Shown here: in pieces, positions 47,828-56,416 of the stretch
Layout: each line of letters opens with the position of its first letter
Position numbering within the stretch: the stretch's first letter is position 1
Origin: Phyllobacteriaceae bacterium
GTDB taxonomy: Bacteria > Pseudomonadota > Alphaproteobacteria > Rhizobiales > Rhizobiaceae
NCBI GenBank assembly: GCA_023954255.1
Contig: JAMLIH010000006.1
Location: 1 to 64,000 of the forward strand
DNA length: 64,000 nt
Direction: 5' to 3'
Program-made: the position numbers and the translations under genes
Notes under the pieces: model-generated
Databases searched by the model: none
What the model was told of the DNA's origin: nothing
Seen by the model: the letters and a program-made list of their open reading frames with translations, nothing else

Positions 47828-48823
47828 CTACTTCTTCTTGCCGAGAAACTCGTCGAAAATCGATTCGATGTCCTTCTCGTATTTCGGTGAGCTTCCGCGC
47901 GGCGGCTTGAACAACTCGCCGAAGAGGTCTTCAAGCCCGGTTCCTTTCGGATACCCCTGACGGGTTGTCGGTTCAGGCTCGTCTTCGGGTTCTTCATAGC
48001 GGCTGCCGGTATCAGGCTGCTGCGCATAGGGATCGCTTTTGCCTGCATCGGGATAGGGGTCTTGCCCGCCGGTTCCGCCTCTCAGCATGTCGTTGAAGAT
48101 ATCGCCGAGATTGCCGCTTCCCCGTCCCGATGACCCTCCCGGTGTTCCGGCCGGCCCTCTGCCGCCGGTCATCTGTTCGAGGATTTCCTCCAGCGGGTTG
48201 CGGCTCCGAGGTGCCTGGCCTTGGGGTGCCTGGCCTTGGGGTGCCCGGCGCTGGGTGCCGCCCCCCGGCAAACCACCCGGCATGCCGCCGTTGCGCATCA
48301 TCTGCTCCAGAATCTGGCCGAGAATGCCGCCACCGTTGCCGCCAAAGGCGTTTGCAGTCTGGGAACGGCTCTGCTGCTGGTTCTGTTGGCCGCCCATCAT
48401 CTGCTGAAACAGCCCGCCCATCAAAATTGGTGCCAGCGCGGGCAGCATCTGCTTCAGGATGGTCTGGGAAAGGCCGCTGGCAGCCTCCGCCTGCTTGGCG
48501 ACAGCCCGGCTGACCTCCTTGTTGCCGAACAGATGGCCGAGGATGGCATTGCCGTCCGCCATCCCGTTGGACGAAAAGGCTTCCATCGGGTTCTGCATGT
48601 ATCGCGTGTGATTTCCCGTAGCCAGCGCCTGCATCAGTTCGGCAAAGCCCTGCGGCGAGTTGACATTACGGCGGAACCCCTGGGCAAAGGCCGGCATCAG
48701 CGCCTCAATGGCCTTTTGCGCCTGTTCCTGCTGGACACCGAACTGGCCGGCCATCTGTTCGGCGAGGGAGGATTGCCCCTGCGCCTGCTGCATCTGATTG
48801 AGCATGTCGAAAAGCGGATTCAC
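47828..48823 (-). CDS. DUF937 domain-containing protein
   Basis: 331 residues. Helical DUF937-like N-terminal half (MNPLFDMLNQMQQAQGQSSL, GNAILGHLFGNKEVSRAVAKQ, LPALAPILMGGLFQQMMGGQ), then a disordered Gln/Gly/Pro-rich part with a QAPQG repeat (DNA 48208-48245, 15-bp unit) and an acidic end EKDIESIFDEFLGKKK. Function unknown. Divergent from the PilZ gene. Confidence 0.85.
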   Translation of the reverse strand: MNPLFDMLNQMQQAQGQSSLAEQMAGQFGVQQEQAQKAIEALMPAFAQGFRRNVNSPQGFAELMQALATGNHTRYMQNPMEAFSSNGMADGNAILGHLFGNKEVSRAVAKQAEAASGLSQTILKQMLPALAPILMGGLFQQMMGGQQNQQQSRSQTANAFGGNGGGILGQILEQMMRNGGMPGGLPGGGTQRRAPQGQAPQGQAPRSRNPLEEILEQMTGGRGPAGTPGGSSGRGSGNLGDIFNDMLRGGTGGQDPYPDAGKSDPYAQQPDTGSRYEEPEDEPEPTTRQGYPKGTGLEDLFGELFKPPRGSSPKYEKDIESIFDEFLGKKK

Positions 48824-48848
48824 GGGGCGCCTCCCTTACTGTGCCGGT

Positions 48849-48863
48849 TTAAGGTCGCATTAA
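48849..48863 (+). promoter_or_regulatory. CtrA-type box between DUF937 and PilZ genes
   Basis: TTAA-GGTCGCA-TTAA followed by CC: perfect TTAA-N7-TTAAC form, 51 bases before the PilZ start and 26 bases before the divergent DUF937 start. Good position for control of either gene. Confidence 0.55.
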
Positions 48864-48913
48864 CCATACTCGACTAGCGTGATCTTTGGAAATGATCACA
48901 TCGGATTACCTAA

Positions 48914-49279
48914 GTGCTTGAAACCGCAATAACAAGAAGTGGGGCGGAATTGGGCTTGTCGAAGACAGCATCAAAAGGACGAACAGCTTCAATTGCCCCG
49001 TTGAAGCGCCCCGACGCCCGGCGTTCAAACCGGCTTGCCTGGCTCGTTGTCGAAGGACAGGATCAGCGTTTCCACGCTGCCATGCGAGATTACGCTGACG
49101 ATGGTGCCCGGCTTACCGTCTCCGGCCTGATGGGAATTCCCGACCGTTTCTTCCTGTATGTCGAACCCGACAGCATCCGCTACAATTGCAGCGTGCTGGA
49201 ACGGCTCGGAAATACGGTGCGGGTGGAATTCATCGCAAGGGCCGAGAATGTCCGGTTCCGCGATGACCGCAGGGCTTGA
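48914..49279 (+). CDS. PilZ-like domain protein
   Basis: 121 residues from a GTG. RRSNRLAWLVVEGQ...AAMRDYADDGARLTVSGLMGIPDRFFLYVEPD and the final CSVLERLGNTVRVEFI follow the PilZ beta-barrel pattern. The c-di-GMP signature RxxxR is only loosely present (RRSNR) and D/NxSxxG reads DYADDGARL, so binding is uncertain. The ribosome binding site is weak. Convergent with gshA. Confidence 0.75.
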   Translation: MLETAITRSGAELGLSKTASKGRTASIAPLKRPDARRSNRLAWLVVEGQDQRFHAAMRDYADDGARLTVSGLMGIPDRFFLYVEPDSIRYNCSVLERLGNTVRVEFIARAENVRFRDDRRA

Positions 49280-49288
49280 GCAAACGGC

Positions 49289-50659
49289 CTAATACGCCAT
49301 TTCCTCGAAAACCCGGTCGATGTCGCCCTCCCAGGGGCCGCGATACATCCACAGCAGATTGTCCGCCGATGTGCGGCCGGCAGCCACGACTTCTTCCAGG
49401 GGCACCAGGAAGAGACGCTCGTCGAAACCCTCGCTGTTGAGATAGTTGCGCCGTTCCAGACCGCCCTTGGCGACCTTCAGAATGTGTTTTCCGGCTTCCA
49501 GCATGCTGGTGCCGCAAATTTCAGCGCCAAGCCCCTTTTCCGGTACGCTGTCACGCAGCGCACCGACTTCTTCCGCCGACCAGTCACGGACATAATCCTC
49601 TGCCTCCCCCAGCGCCTGCTCGTCATAAAGCAGGCCGGCCCACAGCGCCGGCAGGGCGCAGATGCGCCGCCACGGGCCGCCATCGGCGCCGCGCATTTCG
49701 AGGAAGCGTTTCAGGCGCACATCCGGGAACAATGTGCTGACATGGTTGGACCAGTCACCCATCGTGGGCACAACGCCCGGCATTTCGCTGGCTGCCTTTC
49801 CCTCGAAGAACTCCCGGAACGTCATATGCGTCATGTCCACATAGCGGCCTTCGCGGATGATGAAGTACATCGGGATGTCGAGGCACCATTTGACATATTC
49901 CTCGAAACCGAAGGCCGGATCGAGCATTTGCGGCTGATAGCCGCCGCGCTGGTTGTCGACATCGCGCCAGACCCCGCCGCGCCACGAGAGTTCGCCATTC
50001 GGTTTGCCGTCGGTAAAGGGAGAATTGGCAAACAGCGCCGTTGTCAGCGGCTGAAGTCTCAGCGAGACCTGCAGCTTGCGCCGCATGTCGTCCTCGTCGG
50101 AGAAATCCAGATTGGCCTGGATCGTTGCCGTGCGGTACATCATGTCGAGGCCGCGCGTGCCGACCTTCGGCATGTAGGCCGACATGATCTTGTAGCGGCT
50201 CTTCGGCATGCGCGGGGTTTCAGCAAACGTCCATACCGGGCTCGATCCCAGGCCGAGAAACCCCATGCCCAGTTCCCGGCCGACCGCCTTGATGGCGCGC
50301 AGATGCTGGTTCGATTCCCGGCAGGTCTCATGGATCGTCTCGAGCGGCGCGCCCGAAAGCTCGAATTGTCCGCCCGGTTCGATCGATATGGCGCCTTCGC
50401 CTTCACCGCCTGCAAGGCCGATGATCCGGCCCTCATCGGTAATCGGCTCCCAGCCAAGCTCGGCCTGCATGCCGTTCAGGAGCGCCTCGATACCGCGCTC
50501 GCCCTCGTACGGAACGGGACTGTGATCCTCGGTATAGAACGCGAACTTCTCGTGTTCGGTGCCGATGCGCCAATCGGCTTTCGGCTTGCAGCCCTTGGTG
50601 AACCACTCGAGCATCTGCTCGAAGCTTTCCAGCGGTCTGTCATCAACGGTATCGCGTGC
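49289..50659 (-). CDS. gshA: Glutamate-cysteine ligase, plant/alphaproteobacterial type
   Basis: First enzyme of glutathione synthesis, 456 residues. Start chosen at MARDTVDDRPLES behind GAAGG (8 bases). Conserved: DWRIGTEHEKFAFY, ISIEPGGQFELSGAPLETIH, AYMPKVGTRGLDMMYRTATI, QANLDFSDEDDMRRK, FANSPFTDGKPNG, EMRGADGGPW. Length and motifs match rhizobial GshA rather than enteric GshA. Downstream of rsmE on the same strand. Confidence 0.94.
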   Translation of the reverse strand, partial: ARDTVDDRPLESFEQMLEWFTKGCKPKADWRIGTEHEKFAFYTEDHSPVPYEGERGIEALLNGMQAELGWEPITDEGRIIGLAGGEGEGAISIEPGGQFELSGAPLETIHETCRESNQHLRAIKAVGRELGMGFLGLGSSPVWTFAETPRMPKSRYKIMSAYMPKVGTRGLDMMYRTATIQANLDFSDEDDMRRKLQVSLRLQPLTTALFANSPFTDGKPNGELSWRGGVWRDVDNQRGGYQPQMLDPAFGFEEYVKWCLDIPMYFIIREGRYVDMTHMTFREFFEGKAASEMPGVVPTMGDWSNHVSTLFPDVRLKRFLEMRGADGGPWRRICALPALWAGLLYDEQALGEAEDYVRDWSAEEVGALRDSVPEKGLGAEICGTSMLEAGKHILKVAKGGLERRNYLNSEGFDERLFLVPLEEVVAAGRTSADNLLWMYRGPWEGDIDRVFEEMAY

Positions 50660-50766
50660 CATGCATAGGACCTTCATTAGACGCCTGACGCCGCAAACCC
50701 CTATGAAGATGGGATTGAAACCGCAAGTGAAACTTTTTGAACGTTGCGTTGCATCGGCGTGACCGT

Positions 50767-51504
50767 TCACCAGTCGCCACAGGCTGCCTGGATGACGGCA
50801 AGGGCGGCAACTGCCGCTGTGTCGGCCCGCAGGATTCTGGGGCCGAGCGAAATGGTTAGCGCTCTCTCAAGCGCTGAAAGCCGGTCCCGTTCGGCCTGTG
50901 AAAACCCGCCTTCGGGCCCGATCAGCAGGCCGAGCGGCCTGCCCCGGCATGTCCTGAGCGCATCCAGCGGATTGGTCTCTTCTGCCGCTTCATCTGCAAA
51001 GATGAGGATACGGTCTGCTTCCCATCGGTCGAGCAGGGCATCGAGCCGTATCGCTTCTCGGCAGTCGGGAATGGACAGAATGCCACATTGTTCGGCTGCC
51101 TCGATGGCATTGGCCCGCATGCGCTCCACATTGATCTTCTGGGTTTGCGTATGCTGCGTGATGACCGGCTGCAGCACGCCAACGCCCATCTCCACCGCCT
51201 TCTGAACCATGTAGTCGAGCCGCGCCTGTTTGAGCGGGGCAAAGCAGTAGACGAGGTCGTTTGCCGGCGGTTGCGGTCTTGTCCGTTCGATCGGCGCAAG
51301 TTTGCCGGACTTGCGCCCCGTCACTTCGAGTTCGGCCCGCCATTCGCCGTCCCGGCCGTTGAAGACCAGTACCTGCGCGCCGGTTTTCATGCGCAGGACC
51401 GAGGTCAGGTAGTTGGCCTGGTTGCGGTCGAGTTCAATCGCCAATCCCGGGCGCAGGGGATGATCGAGATACAGGCGCTGGCTTTTGAAATCGTGGATCG
51501 GCAT
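50767..51504 (-). CDS. rsmE: 16S rRNA (uracil1498-N3)-methyltransferase RsmE
   Basis: 245 residues from the ATG before PIHDFKSQRLYL; the frame is open 20 codons further, but that part lies inside the palindromic repeat element. SPOUT fold with GLLIGPEGGFSQAERDRL and ISLGPRILRADTAAVAALAV, the SAM-binding knot of RsmE. The N-terminal PUA-like part has NYLTSVLRMKTGAQV. The repeat element touches its start codon, so promoter and ribosome binding site are probably inside it. Confidence 0.92.
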   Translation of the reverse strand: MPIHDFKSQRLYLDHPLRPGLAIELDRNQANYLTSVLRMKTGAQVLVFNGRDGEWRAELEVTGRKSGKLAPIERTRPQPPANDLVYCFAPLKQARLDYMVQKAVEMGVGVLQPVITQHTQTQKINVERMRANAIEAAEQCGILSIPDCREAIRLDALLDRWEADRILIFADEAAEETNPLDALRTCRGRPLGLLIGPEGGFSQAERDRLSALERALTISLGPRILRADTAAVAALAVIQAACGDW

Positions 51505-51822
51505 GTTAGAGCGTGGCTTGCTTGGATGGAATCGTTTGAACGTCGGGAGTTTGGTTTTCGGCAAGAAGCGGAAAGCGACACAGTGTGATCACTGTTAGCT
51601 TTTCGCGACGATGTCCGAAGGCCAAAGAACCAAGTTCAAACGGTTGCAGAAAAGAAAAACCGCTCATAGGTTTAACCTGCTTTCGGTGGTGTTTTTTCCG
51701 CTCTGACTTCGTCGAAATCCTCGACCGATGCAAGAGCATCGCTCTGCGGCATTCTCCTTGTCAGATGCAAAAAATCCAACCATTCAAACTGCTTCCATCC
51801 AAACAAGCCACGCTCTCTAGCC
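51505..51822. repeat. Composite palindromic intergenic element (RIME/MITE-like)
   Basis: Fills most of the 340-base gap between rsmE and the 52-kb gene. Outer inverted repeats about 35 bp: GAGCGTGGCTTGCTTGGATG near 51509 and its near-complement ending CAAGCCACGCTC near 51813. Inside, a second long imperfect palindrome is centred at 51587 (ACAGTG/CACTGT), its arms reaching CGTTTGAAC at 51533 and GTTCAAACG at ~51640. No ORF of substance. Structure resembles rhizobial intergenic mosaic elements; identity not proven. Confidence 0.65.
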
Positions 51823-51844
51823 TTGTCCGGGTTCGTGGAAAAGA

Positions 51845-52498
51845 TCAAGCAGCGCTCGGATGCCATGCCGGCAGATAGCCTTGCCGAAACACGCCGAGAA
51901 CGGATTTCGGCGTTACCAGCCGCACGGGCTGGCGGGCAAGAAGTCCCAGGCCCAGCGGTGCGCCATAACCGGCATGCGACCAGGGCAGGGCCATTCGGTT
52001 CCGCAACGCGAAAAAAGCACCACCCGCCTCGACCATCGCGCCGTCGGGAAGACCGGGCAGATCGATGGCGCTCAATGCCTGCGGTGCCGTGCGGGCCGAA
52101 AGCCATCGCTCGCCATGCAGAATTTCATCGATATCCCGTGTGCCGCCAAGGCCGTGCAGGGTGCAGAAAGCGCTTCTGAACGCCACGGCCTCCTTTCTCC
52201 TGCAGGCATGACAGGGGCGATGACCGGCGGCAAGAGCCGTGACCTCGTCGAGAAAGAACAGTTCGCTCCAGCCTATCCCCGGAGTGCCGTCGCGCCGGAC
52301 ATGATTTCGGCCCCAGACGTCGCGCTTCCCGCCTTTCCACGAAAGTGAACAGCAGATCCACGCCTTGGTCGTCCAGCGGCGTCCGTTCGGCTTGCGTCCA
52401 CCCGGATCGTGAACAATGCCCCGGTTGCCGGTAAACATGCCGCGCACTGAAACCGCCTCCAGCACACCGTCGGGCCGAACGCGGTTTTCGAGCGTCAT
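51845..52498 (-). CDS. Conserved hypothetical protein
   Basis: 217 residues, not recognised as any named family. Visible: FTGNRGIVHDPGGRKPNGRR at the start, WGRNHVRRDGTPGIGWSELF, then GHRPCHACRRKEAVAF with a CxxC pair that may bind metal, no membrane helix or signal peptide. Starts 6 bases after the lutC stop, so it belongs to the lut transcript as last gene. A role with LutABC is only inferred from position. Confidence 0.75.
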   Translation of the reverse strand: MTLENRVRPDGVLEAVSVRGMFTGNRGIVHDPGGRKPNGRRWTTKAWICCSLSWKGGKRDVWGRNHVRRDGTPGIGWSELFFLDEVTALAAGHRPCHACRRKEAVAFRSAFCTLHGLGGTRDIDEILHGERWLSARTAPQALSAIDLPGLPDGAMVEAGGAFFALRNRMALPWSHAGYGAPLGLGLLARQPVRLVTPKSVLGVFRQGYLPAWHPSAA

Positions 52499-52504
52499 GG
52501 CCGG

Positions 52505-53167
52505 TCAGTCCTCGGTGACGATGATATGCAGGCGAACGGGGCCGTGGGCGCCAAGCAGCAGGGTCTGCTCGATATCGGCCGAGCGCGAGGGTCCGGTGAT
52601 GAGGTTGACCGTGCGCGGCATTTTTCCCTTGCCGAAGCGCTTGCGCAGCCTCGGCCAGATTTCCTCGTAATGGGCGAGGATGTCGCTTCGCCGCACCACC
52701 ACGATGTGGTTTTCAGGCAGGAAGTTCAGGCTCGTCGGATTGTCCGCTCCCGACAGCAGCGCCAGCGTTCCGGTCTCGCTGATCCCGCATTCGGCATGGC
52801 TCACACCGGTCAGGTCGCTACCGTCGCTCGGCCCCTGCTTCACTGTCAGTATGCTGTCCTTCGCCTTGTGCAGGGCAGACAACCGGTTGTCCTGGCCGGT
52901 GCGGACTTCCTTTGGCAGGTTATGCGAGCGCAGCCATTCGGCAATCGCATTTGCAACCCCGCTGCTTGCACAGACCGCTACCGTTGCCTGCGCTTCCTTC
53001 GCCTTCTCGATGAAATGGGCAACACGCGCCGTGGCGGTTCTGGGCTGCACCGGAAGTATGCCGCCCGGCGCATTCCGGATGCGTTCCAGGGCATTGCTCT
53101 CGCGCTTGCCCGGTGTGCTGTTCTTCAGATTGCGGCCAAGCTTTTCGAGGATGAACTCCCGGTTCAT
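52505..53167 (-). CDS. lutC: Lactate utilization protein C (LUD domain)
   Basis: 220 residues. LUD domain: ILEKLGRN start, GVSHAECGISETGTLALLSG and LNFLPENHIVVVRRSDI, ending GAHGPVRLHIIV. Subunit of the LutABC L-lactate oxidation complex. Start is the ATG overlapping the lutB stop (ATGA); the frame stays open another 108 codons upstream over lutB, but that part has no family match. Confidence 0.92.
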   Translation of the reverse strand: MNREFILEKLGRNLKNSTPGKRESNALERIRNAPGGILPVQPRTATARVAHFIEKAKEAQATVAVCASSGVANAIAEWLRSHNLPKEVRTGQDNRLSALHKAKDSILTVKQGPSDGSDLTGVSHAECGISETGTLALLSGADNPTSLNFLPENHIVVVRRSDILAHYEEIWPRLRKRFGKGKMPRTVNLITGPSRSADIEQTLLLGAHGPVRLHIIVTED

Positions 53168-54597
53168 GACGCATTGCCTCCAGCTCCGGTATGCTTGCGC
53201 CACTGCGCCAGAAACGTGCTGCCTTCCGGCGTCGGCATGTCGCGATGTCTTGTCCAAGCACCGGCAAAGGGCAGGAAGCCGGTTCGCCGGTTGCGCCCGC
53301 CCAGAAGCCAAAGCCCGCGCGCGGCAAGGCGCGTTGCCACGTGATAGAGTTTCGGCCGTTTGGCAAGCCAGGCCCAGGCCTTCAGATTGCGCCGCTGCGC
53401 CGGCGGGGTCAGGTGACCGGAGAATTCCTGTTCGCGCCAGTGCCGCATCAGCTTGGGCAGGGGAATGCGCATCGGGCAGACTTCCTCGCACCGACCGCAG
53501 AAGGTCGAGGCATTGGGAAGCTGGCCGCCTTTTTCCACCCCGATGAATTGCGGCGTCAGGACGGAGCCCATCGGCCCCGGATAGACCCAGCCATAGGCGT
53601 GCCCGCCAATCGCATGGTAGACCGGGCAGTGGTTCATGCAGGCCCCGCAGCGGATGCAGCGCAGCATGTCCTGAAATTCCGTGCCGAGCATGTCGGAGCG
53701 GCCGTTGTCCAGCAGCACGACATGAAACTCGTCGGGTCCGTCGGGGTCGCCCTTGCGGCGCGGCCCGCTCGACAGCGTGGTGTAGACGCTCATCTCCTGA
53801 CCCGTGGCCGAGCGCGCCAGCACCCGCATGATCTGGCTCATGTCTTCCAGCGTCGGTACGATCTTCTCGATCGAGGCGATCACCACATGGACGCGCGGCA
53901 AGGTCTGGGTCAGGTCGCCATTGCCTTCGTTGGTGACGATGATCGTGGTGCCGGTTTCCGCCACCAGGAAGTTGGCGCCGGTAATGCCGACATCGGCCTT
54001 TATGAAGCGATCGCGCAGAATGCCGCGCGCTTCCTTGAGCAGGCTCTCCGGCTCGCTCATTTCCCGGTCGGGCGGCAGATGGGTGTGCACGCGCCTGAAA
54101 TCGTCACGCACCTGGTCCATGTTGACATGCACCGCAGGCGCGATGATGTGCGACGGGCTTTCTCCCCTGAGCTGGATGATATACTCGCCGAGATCGGTCT
54201 CGACCGGTTCGATGCCGGCATTCTCGAGAAACTCGTTGAGGCCGATTTCCTCCGATATCATCGACTTGCCCTTGGTCACGGTCCGTGCGCCGGCCTTGCG
54301 GCAGATGTCGAGGATGAGGCCGCGGGCGTCGCCTGCGGTGGCCGCCCAGTGAACCTTGCCGCCATTGGAAATGACGTTGCTCTCGAATATCTCCAGATAG
54401 GCATCGAGGTTTTCAAGCACATGGTTCTTGATTGCCGCCGCATTGTCTCGCAGCGCCTCGAATTCTGGCAGCGCCGCAGCCGCCTTGGCACGCTTGTCAA
54501 TGAAGTTCTTGCGGACATGGGTGAGCGAACGCTGCAACTGTTCGTCGGCGAGCGCGGCTTTTGCGTTCTGCTTGAATTGCGGGCTTGTGATGTGCAT
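53164..54597 (-). CDS. lutB: Lactate utilization iron-sulfur protein B
   Basis: 477 residues. N-terminal LUD domain (about 60-300; GKSMISEEIGLNEFLE, VVIASIEKIVPTLED), then two 4Fe-4S clusters: CIRCGACMNHCPVY and CGRCEEVCPMRIPLP, and the DUF3390-type C-terminus. Works with LutA and LutC in cytosolic L-lactate dehydrogenation to pyruvate. 4 bases after lutA. Confidence 0.94.
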   Translation of the reverse strand: MHITSPQFKQNAKAALADEQLQRSLTHVRKNFIDKRAKAAAALPEFEALRDNAAAIKNHVLENLDAYLEIFESNVISNGGKVHWAATAGDARGLILDICRKAGARTVTKGKSMISEEIGLNEFLENAGIEPVETDLGEYIIQLRGESPSHIIAPAVHVNMDQVRDDFRRVHTHLPPDREMSEPESLLKEARGILRDRFIKADVGITGANFLVAETGTTIIVTNEGNGDLTQTLPRVHVVIASIEKIVPTLEDMSQIMRVLARSATGQEMSVYTTLSSGPRRKGDPDGPDEFHVVLLDNGRSDMLGTEFQDMLRCIRCGACMNHCPVYHAIGGHAYGWVYPGPMGSVLTPQFIGVEKGGQLPNASTFCGRCEEVCPMRIPLPKLMRHWREQEFSGHLTPPAQRRNLKAWAWLAKRPKLYHVATRLAARGLWLLGGRNRRTGFLPFAGAWTRHRDMPTPEGSTFLAQWRKHTGAGGNAS

Positions 54598-54601
54598 GGG
54601 G

Positions 54602-55363
54602 TCAGCCCTTTCCGCCGATGGGCGGCGTGTCGATCATGCCCGCCAGAACCTCCGCCACATGGCGCACCTCGGTCTTCGAGCCCGAGCGCCGCAGTTTGCC
54701 TGCCATGTTCAACAGGCAGCCAAGATCGCCGGCAAGCAGCAGATCGGCTTCCGCCTTGTCGATATTGCCGGTCTTTTCGGTAACGATGGCATTGGAAATG
54801 TCGCTGTACTTGACGGCAAACGTGCCGCCGAAGCCGCAGCAAACATTGGCATTGTTCATTTCCTTCAGTTCAAGCCCCTCGACGCTTTGAAGTAGCTTGC
54901 GCGGCTGCGCCCTGATGCCCAGTTCCCGCAGGCCGGAACAGGAGTCGTGATAGGTGACGGTGGCATCGAGCCTCGCTTCGACCGATTGAACGCCCATCAC
55001 ATCGGTAAGGAAGCTCACCAGCTCGTGCACCTTGGCAGCAAATGCCCGGCTGCGCTCGTCCCAGACCTGAACGCCTTCAAACAGCTCCGGATAGTGTTTG
55101 GACAGCATGCCTGCGCAGGAGCCCGATGGCGCCACCACATAGTCGAAGTCCTCGAAAGCCTTGATCACTTCCTTGGCAATATCCGCCGTATCGTCGCGGT
55201 CGCCGGAGTTCCACGCCGGCTGTCCGCAGCAGGTCTGGCTGACCGGCACATGCACCTCGCAGCCGGCCTCTTCCAGCAGCTTGACCGCCGCAAAGCCGAC
55301 AGTCGGCCGGAACAGGTCGACCAGACAGGTAACGAACAGGCCGACTTTGACCGGTTGTGACAT
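54602..55363 (-). CDS. lutA: Lactate utilization protein A ((Fe-S)-binding, CCG domains)
   Basis: 253 residues. Two cysteine-rich CCG domains: SQTCCGQPAWNSGD (near residue 41) and NVCCGFGGTFAVKY (near 170). Starts MSQPVKVGLFVTCLVDLFRP, the usual LutA/YkgE start. First structural gene after the regulator (50-base gap). Confidence 0.94.
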   Translation of the reverse strand: MSQPVKVGLFVTCLVDLFRPTVGFAAVKLLEEAGCEVHVPVSQTCCGQPAWNSGDRDDTADIAKEVIKAFEDFDYVVAPSGSCAGMLSKHYPELFEGVQVWDERSRAFAAKVHELVSFLTDVMGVQSVEARLDATVTYHDSCSGLRELGIRAQPRKLLQSVEGLELKEMNNANVCCGFGGTFAVKYSDISNAIVTEKTGNIDKAEADLLLAGDLGCLLNMAGKLRRSGSKTEVRHVAEVLAGMIDTPPIGGKG

Positions 55364-55413
55364 CGTTGTTCTCCTCGCCGGCTGCAGGTTGCCGGCTGCC
55401 GCGGCCTGCCGGT

Positions 55414-56181
55414 CTACTGTTCCCGCTTGCGCAAGCGCAGGCCGGAAATCCGCTCGCGCTCCATTTCATTATCCATTTCCAGGCTCTTTTCCATCACATA
55501 GGACATGTGATGGCGGGCTGCCTGCGTCGCCGCCTCGCGGTTTCCCGCAAGAATTGCTTCGGCAATCGCCATGTGCTGGTCATACAGCGCCTGCCGCGCA
55601 CCCGGCTTCTCGTAAAGCCTGCTGCGGTTCTGGAAAATGCCCTCCGAAAGCAGCTTGTAGCAGGAGCGCAGCGTATGCAGCAGCACCAGATTATGTGCCA
55701 TTTCACCGATCAGCGCGTGAAATTCCAGATCGACCTCGGCTTCCTCGGCGAAATCCTGGCGCGCATGGGCCGACTGCATGCGTCCCAGGCACTGTTCAAG
55801 CATGTCGCGATCATACCCGGTCGCCCGCTCTGCGGCCATGCCGGCGGCGATGCCCTCAACCTCGCGGCGGTATTCGAGATAGTCATGCGTTGCCTTGCGA
55901 TGGTGCGGCAGTAGGGCGGCAATCGGATCGGAAAAGACATGGCCGATGATGTCGCCGACAAAGGTGCCGTCGCCCTGGCGGCGAAGCAGGATATGACGCG
56001 CAACCAGGGTTTCGATCGCCTCGCGCACCACCGGACGCGAAACGCCCATTTCCGCCGCCAGTTCCCGCTCGCCGGGCAACTGGTCGCCGGGCCGCAGAAC
56101 CCCTTCCAGAATGAGGCCCTCAATCTGGTGCGCCACCTCGTCGGCGGAGCGGTCCTGGCTGATCTGCTGGAATATCGTCAT
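55414..56181 (-). CDS. FadR/GntR-family (FCD) transcriptional regulator of the lut/glc genes
   Basis: 255 residues from the ATG of MTIFQQISQDR. N-terminal GntR winged helix with PGDQLPGERELAAEMGVSRPVVREAIETL; C-terminal FCD effector domain with metal ligands in EVDLEFHALIGEMAHN and a late histidine (ARHHMSYVM). Its position before lutABC and similarity of layout to LldR/GlcC suggest a 2-hydroxyacid sensor. Candidate operators lie 41 bases before its own start and 42 bases before glcD. Confidence 0.88.
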   Translation of the reverse strand: MTIFQQISQDRSADEVAHQIEGLILEGVLRPGDQLPGERELAAEMGVSRPVVREAIETLVARHILLRRQGDGTFVGDIIGHVFSDPIAALLPHHRKATHDYLEYRREVEGIAAGMAAERATGYDRDMLEQCLGRMQSAHARQDFAEEAEVDLEFHALIGEMAHNLVLLHTLRSCYKLLSEGIFQNRSRLYEKPGARQALYDQHMAIAEAILAGNREAATQAARHHMSYVMEKSLEMDNEMERERISGLRLRKREQ

Positions 56182-56221
56182 GCTTCGTTCCCGCGAGGCA
56201 GGATATAAGGATCGTTTCCAT

Positions 56222-56240
56222 TGGTCAACAATTCTTACCA
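56222..56240. promoter_or_regulatory. GntR/FadR-type operator before the regulator-lut operon
   Basis: TGGTCAACAATTCTTACCA, an imperfect 19-bp palindrome TGGT-N11-ACCA. 14 of 19 bases match the site at 57828. Position 41 bases before the regulator ATG suits autoregulation and control of lutABC. Confidence 0.65.
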
Positions 56241-56416
56241 TTGTGAAATGCATTGCCGCCCGGTGACTTGTGAAAAGGGAAAATTGACGGTTGGTTGACC
56301 GCGCAAGCGGGTCTATGACTGGGATTTCATTGCAATCTGCCGGGTTCCACGGGCAGAAGATGCCGGCGTCTGGAGAGCCTATCCGCCATAGACACGTCAA
56401 TCCGCTGGAGATAGCC

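Noticed and set aside
48208..48250. 15-bp tandem repeat as a regulatory array
   Set aside because: In-frame QAPQG coding repeat in the disordered part of the DUF937 protein.
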